Shown here: positions 17,498 to 25,700 of the stretch, piece by piece
Layout: every line of letters begins with the position of its first letter
Position numbering within the stretch: the first letter of the stretch is position 1
Assembly: GCF_012913485.1 (NCBI RefSeq)
Contig: NZ_CP051774.1
Span: forward strand, 3,968,001-4,032,000
DNA: 64,000 nt
From: Luteolibacter luteus
Lineage (GTDB): Bacteria; Verrucomicrobiota; Verrucomicrobiia; Verrucomicrobiales; Akkermansiaceae
Reading direction: 5' to 3'
Made by a program: the position numbers and the translations under genes
Notes under the pieces: generated by a model
Told to the model about the DNA's origin: nothing
Database searches by the model: none
What the model saw: only the letters and a program-made list of their open reading frames with translations

Positions 17498-20400
17498 GTG
17501 ATGAAACCCAATAGATCCAATCGCCCCCGTCGGCGCGCGTTGCGCCGCGGTTTCGCCTTGGTCATCTCACTTTCGCTCATGGTGCTGCTCACCGTGCTCG
17601 CAGTGGGTCTCTTGACTTTGTCCGCAATGTCGCTTCGTGCGAGTGGAGCGGGGGAAGCTAGGGCAGAGGCTGAAGCGAATGCCCGGATGGCACTCTTGAT
17701 GGCCATCGGTGAGCTGCAGACTTCGATGGGCCCCGATCAACGGGTTTCAGCGCGCGCATCTTCGATTAGCGAGAATGCTGCCGAGCCAAACATGCTGGGA
17801 GCATGGGATGGCTGGCGATGGGCTCCGGGCTCCGGCAGCCCCAGCTATTCCGAGAAGAAGCGAGGCTTCCGCCGCTGGCTGGTTTCGAGCGCTGACCAAA
17901 ATGTGGTCGAGTCGGTGGATTCCTCCCCGAGTGAACTCGCCGATCCAGTATGGCTGATCAATCCCGAGACTGTGGGGTCGCCCTCCGGCACTTCCCGTGG
18001 ACCAGGTCTGCGCGGCAGCAAGGTCCCGATGGAACTCTCCGAGACCCGGAAGGGCGCCTACGCCTGGGCAGTGATGGACGAGAGCTTGAAAGCTCCGGTG
18101 CAGCTTGAGGACAGGCTGACGGAGAACGGCCAGCCTCGCGATTTGACCAATGGTGAAAAGATCGCCCAGCGGCAGGCTCCGATGCGTGCCCGGCCGGAGC
18201 AAATCCTGGCCGCGCTTTCCCCCGAGAAGCTTGGCGATCCTGCCAAGCTGGTTTCCGTAGATAGTGCCGTGATCGCCGCCGAACTCAACGGCGGCCAAGG
18301 CTCGGGCAAGGAGATCCTGAAATACCAAGCGGATGTGACTCCTTACTCGGTGGGCTTGCTTACCGACACGGCGAACGGTGGCTTCAAGACCGACCTGACC
18401 ACGATCTTCGAATCATCGACCGCTTCGCCGAACGTCAACGACCAAGCGACCGTCTACGGTACCGTGAACGACGGCGCACCTCGCTGGGACTACCTTCGGA
18501 GTCACTACCAGCTCAATCGCCGCGTTTCGGGTGCTGCCACCGGCAATCCGACGCTTACCCTGAGCAGTTCGACGGATCTTCGTCCTGCAGCCACAGGTAT
18601 CATTGCATCACCCTCCACCGAGCGTCTTCTCCCGGTGGTGGCGAAGTTGCAGGTGATGTTCTCGATGGTGTCGCACTACGCGCACATCGGCGACCGCGTG
18701 ACTTTCTTCAATACCAAGGGCAACCCGCTGGGGAATACCAACTATGGCGTCCCTCACTTGGCCTATGACCCGGTTGTCACGCTCTACAATCCGTATGACG
18801 TGACCCTCAATCTTCAGAAGCTGCGCATCCGCGTGTGGGATCCGCCGGTTCTCTTCGCGATGAAGAAGAACACCGAATGGCTCCGCCCTGAATTCGGTTC
18901 GGGTGATTTCCACGGCTTGGCCCGCTTCCAGATCGCCAACGAGAAAAACACTGCAGCGCGCCGCTTCTTCACGATGTATCTGCGCGAGATGTCGGGCTCC
19001 GTTCCGGGCAAGGCGATCACCCTGCAGCCGGGCGAGGTGAAGGTGTTCTCTCCATGGGTCGAGACCGACTGGACCTGGGGCAAGGAAACGGCTGGTGGCT
19101 ACACTCCGAAGACTTTCTTCGACTGGGATGCCGCGCTCGACTTCGGCAACAAGGATGGCCGCACTGGCCAGACCTTCGGCCTTGAAACGGTTCCTGGTTG
19201 GGACCCACGTGCCGGCCTTCAAGCGGACCACCTGAGCTACGCCAGCCGCCCGGATCCAACCCGCTACGATTTCGAAAAGAGCAACAACTGGAACGGTGGA
19301 TGGCTGGGCATCAAGATCACCGATACGTTCACCGTCCAATCCAAGCCAGGCAAGGCTCACACGAATGCCAGCCGTCCTGACTTCCGCGTCGATATCCTTG
19401 CTGGCTCGGTCAACGACTACGTCCAAGCAAACCCGGTCCAGAGCGCCGAGAACTCGCGCGATATTCTTCGCACCTACCAGTTCCGTTTCTCCAACCCGAC
19501 CGCGGAAATGAGCTCGAACCCCTCGAACCCGGTGATTTCCCGGACTTTCAAGGTCGGCGACATCCTGCAGGCCCCCGGCGACAAGACCGTGGGTGGCAAG
19601 ACTCCCTTCGCGATCCTCACGATGGGCGCGAAGACCACCACCGACCCGCGTGACGTTTCGATGCCATGGCTTCACAACCATCCGGTGATGGAAGGTGCTG
19701 ACCAGAACAGCACCAAGGTGGGCAACGCGCTCGATACCTACGATGTGAGCGTGAACGAGGTGGCGGACTTCGCCAGCTTCCCGAACGGTATCGAAATCGA
19801 TCCGGGTTCGAACCGCGGTTTCTTCGGAGCCAGCTCCTTCTCCACCCGTGGCGTCACGAACGTGCCAATGTTCCGCGTGCCTCTGATCCCGGCTGCCAGC
19901 TTGGGTGATCTGATTCCGGCGAACCTCACTGCAAGCGCCAACCTGCCACGCGTGACCCACGCTTTCGGCAACTCCCGCTCGCATCCGCTGATCCCGAGCA
20001 ATGCCGTCAGCAAGGGTGCCCTGATCAGCACCGGCCAGATGCTCGACCATTCCTACCTGCTCAACGATGCGTTGTGGGATAGCACCTACTTCTCCACCGT
20101 CGCCAACTACAGCAACTCCCTCGTCTCCGGTCCGAATCGCGGTAATCTGCTTACCGAATTCCTAAAGGGTGAGAAGAAGCTGCTCAATCCGCGCCTGATG
20201 CCCATGCTCAGCGGTAGCGGCGGTCCGGAAGAAGTGGCGTCTGAACTTGATGGAAGCGATGACGTCGAGTTGAGCCGCAAGCTTGCCAGCGTCCAAGCGA
20301 TCCAAGGGCCTTTCAACGTGAACTCCGACTCGGTGGAAGCTTGGAAGGCATTCCTCTCCTCGCTCCGCGACAAGGATCTGCTCGGCTGGGGCAATACCGA

Positions 20401-21112
20401 CAAGTCTCCCGATGGCAAGACCGGTTTCCCGCGCGCCACCCTGCCGCTGGCTGGCGATCCGCTCAGCAACAACTCCCAGAGTTCGATCGCGGTTGCCGGT
20501 CAGGCTCGCTGGGCCGGTTTCCGTGCCCTTGACGACGACCAGATCGCCACGCTTGCAACGAACATCGTGAAGGAAATTCGCCTTCGCGCAGCCGCAGACA
20601 GCGCTCCCTCGACGACCGTGGGTGAGTTCGTGAACCGCCGCATCGGCGCAGCGAGTGCCCTGCAGGTGAAAGAGGGCCTGATCCAGACCGCGATCAATGA
20701 GTCGGGCATCAACGGCTCCATGCACGCCGATGACTCGAAGGATCTTCGCAGCACCACCGTGGATGGCTCCCGCTTGACGGGTATCGCGAATCCGGATGCC
20801 CGTGCCGGCTATTCCGGCGAAGGTGCTCCCTCGATGCTCACCCAAGGTGACATCATGATGGCACTGGCTCCGGTGATCACCGTGCGCGGCGATACCTTCC
20901 GGGTGCGCGCCTATGGCGAATCCCGCAATCCGGAGGGCGAAGTCATCGCCAAGGCATGGTGTGAAGCGATCGTGCAGCGCGTTCCGGAGTATCTCGATTC
21001 CGAGGACAAGGCGGAAGTGAAGCCGGGTGCCCTGCAATCTGAGGTCAACCAGCGTTTCGGACGCCGTTTCAATATCACCTCGTTCCGCTGGCTTTCTCCC
21101 GAAGAGGTGTGA
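17498..21112 (+). CDS. Verru_Chthon cassette protein A-like exported protein
   Basis: 1204 residues. The N-terminus has a pilin/PilX-like signal: a basic stretch (RPRRRALRRG), then FALVISLSLMVLLTVLAVGL and a helical stalk with RAEAEANARMALLMAIGELQ. This fits the Verru_Chthon cassette protein A family (TIGR02600) known from Verrucomicrobium and Chthoniobacter, where A is encoded beside three smaller proteins with prepilin-like N-termini (B, C, D). Length and N-terminus match what I recall of the family. The large C-terminal part has no recognisable enzyme motif and probably lies outside the inner membrane. No B, C or D gene is nearby; two small secreted paralogues follow 22 bp downstream and are probably cotranscribed. 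Likely role: envelope or pseudopilus-like assembly (family-based inference). Confidence 0.75.
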   Translation: MMKPNRSNRPRRRALRRGFALVISLSLMVLLTVLAVGLLTLSAMSLRASGAGEARAEAEANARMALLMAIGELQTSMGPDQRVSARASSISENAAEPNMLGAWDGWRWAPGSGSPSYSEKKRGFRRWLVSSADQNVVESVDSSPSELADPVWLINPETVGSPSGTSRGPGLRGSKVPMELSETRKGAYAWAVMDESLKAPVQLEDRLTENGQPRDLTNGEKIAQRQAPMRARPEQILAALSPEKLGDPAKLVSVDSAVIAAELNGGQGSGKEILKYQADVTPYSVGLLTDTANGGFKTDLTTIFESSTASPNVNDQATVYGTVNDGAPRWDYLRSHYQLNRRVSGAATGNPTLTLSSSTDLRPAATGIIASPSTERLLPVVAKLQVMFSMVSHYAHIGDRVTFFNTKGNPLGNTNYGVPHLAYDPVVTLYNPYDVTLNLQKLRIRVWDPPVLFAMKKNTEWLRPEFGSGDFHGLARFQIANEKNTAARRFFTMYLREMSGSVPGKAITLQPGEVKVFSPWVETDWTWGKETAGGYTPKTFFDWDAALDFGNKDGRTGQTFGLETVPGWDPRAGLQADHLSYASRPDPTRYDFEKSNNWNGGWLGIKITDTFTVQSKPGKAHTNASRPDFRVDILAGSVNDYVQANPVQSAENSRDILRTYQFRFSNPTAEMSSNPSNPVISRTFKVGDILQAPGDKTVGGKTPFAILTMGAKTTTDPRDVSMPWLHNHPVMEGADQNSTKVGNALDTYDVSVNEVADFASFPNGIEIDPGSNRGFFGASSFSTRGVTNVPMFRVPLIPAASLGDLIPANLTASANLPRVTHAFGNSRSHPLIPSNAVSKGALISTGQMLDHSYLLNDALWDSTYFSTVANYSNSLVSGPNRGNLLTEFLKGEKKLLNPRLMPMLSGSGGPEEVASELDGSDDVELSRKLASVQAIQGPFNVNSDSVEAWKAFLSSLRDKDLLGWGNTDKSPDGKTGFPRATLPLAGDPLSNNSQSSIAVAGQARWAGFRALDDDQIATLATNIVKEIRLRAAADSAPSTTVGEFVNRRIGAASALQVKEGLIQTAINESGINGSMHADDSKDLRSTTVDGSRLTGIANPDARAGYSGEGAPSMLTQGDIMMALAPVITVRGDTFRVRAYGESRNPEGEVIAKAWCEAIVQRVPEYLDSEDKAEVKPGALQSEVNQRFGRRFNITSFRWLSPEEV

Positions 21113-21134
21113 TCTTGAGGGCCGAACCCGACCG

Positions 21135-21881
21135 ATGAAAATCCGCAATCTCGCACTTCTCGCGCTGTCCCTGATCTCGGTCAGCGCCGTTCAGGCCCAG
21201 CAGCCGGCTCCGGCCGCTCCGGGGCAGCAGGCTCCCGCTCCTGACCAGGGGATCCGCGTGCGTGGCTTGGCCTTCCAGCTCGCCACCACGCCTACCGACG
21301 TCTTTGTCCACGATGCCGTTCCGGCTCCGGGGATTCTCGGTGCCAAGCTGGATCTGAAGGTCTACCTCAATCACGAGTTCAGCCTTCTTCCGATCAGGGG
21401 CAAGAGCGTGGTCATTACCAAGAGTTCTGACCCGGCGAGCGTCAAGGACACGGCAAGCGTTCTCGCGAAGGCCACCTTGCCGGATAACTTCAAGAACGGG
21501 ATCTTCATGTTCCTGCCTGGTAGCGGCGCTACGGGTGCCACGCCGTATCGCGTGCTGGTGATCGACGATAGTACCCGCGCATTCCCGCGTGGTTCCTATA
21601 AGGTGATGAACCTGAGCCCGGCGACCGTGCGTATCCAGCTTGAGAAGGAGACCTTCGAATTCAAGAGCGGCGAAATGAAGCTGATTGAAGATCCGCCGAC
21701 CGGAGAGAACCAGAGTTCGGGCATGCGGGCATTCTCCCAGTTGGGAAGCCAGTGGCAGAAGATCGGCTCCGGTATCTGGCCGCATCCGGGTGACAAGCGG
21801 GGCCTTCAGGTCCTCTTCGAGAATCCCGGAACCAAACAGATCCAGCTTCAAGGCATCCGCGACGTTGCGGTTGAGTATTGA
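21135..21881 (+). CDS. secreted protein of a tandem paralogous pair (first copy)
   Basis: 248 residues from the ATG at 21135. The frame is open upstream, but inside the preceding gene. The signal peptide is MKIRNLALLALSLISVSAVQ, cleaved near AQQ, followed by a Pro/Ala/Gln spacer (PAPAAPGQQAPAPDQ). The mature domain is beta-rich and ends LQGIRDVAVEY. It is clearly homologous to the next gene: shared blocks are (Y/F)LNHE(F/Y)xLL, RAFPRGSYKVMNLSP versus KAFPPGSFKVINTTT, GExKLIE, GENQ(S/T)(S/A)GM, and SG(I/V)WPxPGDKR. I do not recognise a named family or catalytic residues. Close linkage to the Verru_Chthon A gene suggests a partner in the same envelope structure. Confidence 0.8.
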   Translation: MKIRNLALLALSLISVSAVQAQQPAPAAPGQQAPAPDQGIRVRGLAFQLATTPTDVFVHDAVPAPGILGAKLDLKVYLNHEFSLLPIRGKSVVITKSSDPASVKDTASVLAKATLPDNFKNGIFMFLPGSGATGATPYRVLVIDDSTRAFPRGSYKVMNLSPATVRIQLEKETFEFKSGEMKLIEDPPTGENQSSGMRAFSQLGSQWQKIGSGIWPHPGDKRGLQVLFENPGTKQIQLQGIRDVAVEY

Positions 21882-21890
21882 ACCTCTTCA

Positions 21891-21925
21891 CGCCGCGTTC
21901 CTCCCGGAACGCGGCGTTCTTGTTT
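21891..21925 (+). terminator. Rho-independent terminator between the tandem paralogues
   Basis: CGCCGCGTTCC (21891-21901) pairs perfectly with GGAACGCGGCG (21906-21916) around a 4-nt loop, followed by TTCTTGTTT. It may attenuate transcription between the two paralogues. Confidence 0.85.
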
Positions 21926-21942
21926 CCAAACCCTGCAAACCC

Positions 21943-22632
21943 ATGAAAATCCGCTTCGTGATTGCGATCGCGGCGGCGGCGATCTCTTGGGCCCTGCCTG
22001 CGGCAGGTGCTCCTGAAGAGTATCGCGTCCGCGCGCTCAGCTTGCTGCCGACTCCGCCCGCCGAGGTTCACCTGCACGATGCAGGCGGAAAGGGAACGGC
22101 CGGTGTGGTTCATCCCAAGTCTTTCCTGAACCACGAATATGAACTCCTGAAGACCAAGGGTGGTGCCGTCGTGCTGACCACCAAGGCCGATCCCGGGAGT
22201 GTGAAGGTGGACGGAGACGTGGTGGGTGAATGTGAACTTCCTGCCAAGGCCGGCTCCTACATTCTCTTGATGTTACCCGAGGATGGGTCCGAGACGAAGT
22301 CGAAGGTCGTTGTCGTCGATTCGAGCGCCAAGGCTTTTCCTCCGGGCTCTTTCAAGGTGATCAATACCACGACCGTGCCGGTAAAGATCGAGCTCGAGGG
22401 TAAGCCCTTCGAATTCGCGGCGGGGGAAACCAAGCTCATCGAAAAAGCCCCGATGGGCGAAAACCAGACTGCGGGCATGAAGGCGAGCTTCGAGCGGGAC
22501 GGGAAATGGACCACCATTTCTTCGGGCGTCTGGCCTGCTCCCGGTGACAAGCGCGTGCTGCAGATCCTGATTGAGAGCGGTGCCAACAAGCGCATCGAGC
22601 TGCGCGGCATCCGTGACGTGGCGAAACCCTGA
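21943..22632 (+). CDS. secreted protein of a tandem paralogous pair (second copy)
   Basis: 229 residues from the ATG at 21943 (MKIRFVIAIAAAAISWALPA, signal peptide cleaved near AAGA). It is the same fold family as the preceding gene but lacks the Pro/Gln spacer, so the mature domain starts directly with EEYRVRALSLLPTPPAEVHL. Conserved blocks shared with the paralogue include FLNHEYELL, AFPPGSFKVINTT, FEFAAGETKLIEKAPMGENQ and the end RIELRGIRDVAKP. The pair probably arose by local duplication. A strong terminator separates the two, so this copy may have its own promoter or depend on read-through. Function unknown; exported. Confidence 0.8.
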   Translation: MKIRFVIAIAAAAISWALPAAGAPEEYRVRALSLLPTPPAEVHLHDAGGKGTAGVVHPKSFLNHEYELLKTKGGAVVLTTKADPGSVKVDGDVVGECELPAKAGSYILLMLPEDGSETKSKVVVVDSSAKAFPPGSFKVINTTTVPVKIELEGKPFEFAAGETKLIEKAPMGENQTAGMKASFERDGKWTTISSGVWPAPGDKRVLQILIESGANKRIELRGIRDVAKP

Positions 22633-22706
22633 GCCGCGTCTTCCCCCCTCCATAACGTGAAGCCGGGCACTCACCCGGCATTGGTGCTGTACGTCCGCAT
22701 TTTTCC

Positions 22707-25700
22707 ATGAATCGATTCTCTCGCGTTTTTCAGTCTCTGCCCGGGTTTGCTCTCAAGGCGAGCTTGGCGGCGGCCTGTGCTGGCGCAGTCATTCCGAAAG
22801 CGGGGGCCGATCTGGTCCACCGCTGGTCCTTCACCCACGTGGTTGGAAATGCGCCGGATGGAACTAGCCTGACCGATTCGGTCTCGGGCGCGGTGGCAAC
22901 GGTGCAGGGGAACTTCTCCGCCTTTGATGGGACGCAACTGATTCTTCAGGGCCCGGCTGGAGAGAATACCACCGTGGGAAATCGCTCGGCGAATTTCATT
23001 TCAGGTTACGTCGATCTGCCGAACGGGATCATCTCCTCGAAGACGAATCTCTCGGTCGAAATCTGGGCCACTCCGCTCTCGATCCGCACTTATCAACGCC
23101 TGTTCGATTTCGGGCGTGTAACCGGCGCAGGTTTGGGTGGTGCCACCGGAGAGGTGGTCGATGTGGTTGGGACCACACCGGGAAATACCACGGCATCGGA
23201 CAACCTGATGCTCTCCTTCTGCCGGGGGGACAATCTGGACCAGCAGCGTCTGGAAGCAGTTCTGGATGGCGGTAGCGCGGCTACGGTGGACACCGGGGAG
23301 GTGACGGACGCGGGCACCCAGTATCACTACGTCATGACCTTCGAGGATGGCGCAGGAGCCTTTGGGGCTGCCGGTGGCCGGATGACTTGGTATCGCAACG
23401 GCATCCAAGTCGGTTCCGGTGACGTGGCTTTCCATCTTTCCCAACTGGAAGACGTCAACAACTGGCTGGGGCGCTCGCAGTGGGGAGCCGACCGCAATAG
23501 CCACGCGGCTTACAATGAGGTCCGCATTTACAACCACGTCCTGAGCTCGGCGGAGATCGCGACAAATCTCGCAGCGGGTCCAGATGTCATCGGCACACCG
23601 CCGGAGCCCGAACCGGCACCGGTTCCGGACCATCTTTGGGTGTTCAATGATGCGGCGGATTCCACGGTTTCGCCGGGACTCTCGTTCACGGATAGTGTGG
23701 GTGGCATGGTTGCGACCCTTCGCGGAAATGGCGCGACCCTCACCGGCACTTCCCTGCGCCTACCCGGCTCTAGCAATGGCGACCAAGCCGCTTCCACCAT
23801 CTCCGCTTATCTGGATCTTCCGAACGGGCTCATCTCCGCGCAGCCCAGCATTACGCTCGAAGCATGGGTCACCCCGCTTTCTTCGAAAGCCTACCAGCGG
23901 CTCTTCGATTTCGGTCGCACCAATATCACCAGGGGCACGGGAGCGGCACCCGGAGAGATCATTGATGGCAGCGGTGCGCCAGGTGCCTTTGGCGGCTATG
24001 ACAACTTCGTGCTCTCGCTGAATGTCGCGAACAATCTCGGGACGCACCGTTTGGAGGGGCAGATCAACAACGGAGAAGCGATCTTCACCGATTCCACGGC
24101 GGCGACTGCCACGGGCACGCAGTATCATTACGTCCTGGTGCTTCAAGATGGCGCGGGAACTTACGGCGCAAACGGTTCTCAGATCCGGTGGTATCGCAAT
24201 GGGGTCCTCCAGAACACCCTCAGTCTCGCCTTCCATCTGTCCCAGATGCAGGACGTGAACAACTGGATCGGGCGGTCCCAGTATTCAGGCGATTCCTGCT
24301 CGAATCTCTCGCTGAACGAATTGCGGATCTACCGGCGCGCGATCACTCCCGGGGAAGTCACGGCGAGCTATCTGGTGGGACCGGATCTGAATTCCGGTCC
24401 GTCCGAGCCCCCGGTGCCGGCGCCTGCCCCCGTGCACCGCTGGTCCTTCGATGGGAATGCCGGTCCGGTGGTTTCTGGCACGTCCTTCCATGACAGCGCT
24501 TCAGGGGAAACGGCAACGCTCATGGGTGCGGGCGGTAGTCTGAATGGCAGTGCTCTGATCCTTCCCGGAACAACCAATGGCAACCAGACCGCCGAGAACA
24601 TCTCGGCTTATCTGAATCTGCCGAACGGCCTGCTCTCGACGAAGAAAAGCGTGACCTTGGAAGCTTGGGTAACGCCGCTGTCCTCGAAAAACTGGCAGCG
24701 CATCTTCGACATCGGCAGCACCAGCCTCACCAGCGGCAGTGGTGCGGTTTCAGGCGAAATCATCGATGGTCCTGCAGCACCGGGTAATTTCGTCGCGGCG
24801 GACAATCTTCTGCTTTCGCTCAACAAAGACGGCGTTCTCGGGAGCCACCGCCTTGAGTCGCGTTTGAACGGTGGTTCGGTCCTTACCGTTGATACGGATC
24901 TCTCCGCTTCGACCGCCGTGGGTACAGAGCATCATTATGTGCTCAGCGTTCAGGATGGAGCCGGGGCGGCGGGGACCTCGGGCTGTCAGGCGAGATGGTA
25001 CCGCGATGGGGAGTTCCAAGGGTCGCTCGACCTGAACTATCGGCTCGCTGACATGAAGGACGTCAACAATTGGATCGGCCGTTCCTTGTGGGCTGCCGAT
25101 ATGAACTCGAACCTCGCACTCAATGAGCTGCGGATTTACTCCCATGCGCTTTCCTTCGGGGAGATCACGTCGAGCTACCTAGCGGGAGCCGCCGCGGTTT
25201 TCCCGGCTCCGGTAACCCAATCGGATTCCGCGACAATCCATGCAGGACAAAAGGTGCGAATCCCAATCTTGGCGAATGACAGTGGCGCGATCAATCCGGG
25301 GTCGCTGGTGATCGTCACGCCTCCCGCTCACGGTACGGCGACGATCGATGATGAGGGGCGGATTCTCTATTCTCATGGTGGAGGATCGCAGGACGACAGT
25401 TTCGCGTACCGCGTGTCCGGCGAAGGCGGGATGTCTCCGGTCACAAACGTTTCGATTTCGGTCAGCAGTGAGCTGCGGATCCCAAGCCCCACGCTGAATG
25501 TCCCCTCGACGCCACCGGCGACGTCGATCCAAGTCGTGCCTGCTTTCCCTGGGGTCGGCTTCACCAAGGCGCTGTGCTTCGCTTCGCCTCCGGGTGATAC
25601 GAAGCGGCTCTTCGTTTGCGAGCTGGGTGGCAAGCTGAAGGTCATCCCGGATGTGACGTCGGCCACGCCGAGTTCTTCGGAAGTGCTTGATATGCTTTCT

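Noticed and set aside
22662-22679. Small stem GCCGGG/CCCGGC before the triple-LamG gene as terminator
   Set aside because: Only six pairs and no T-run follows; not supported as a terminator.
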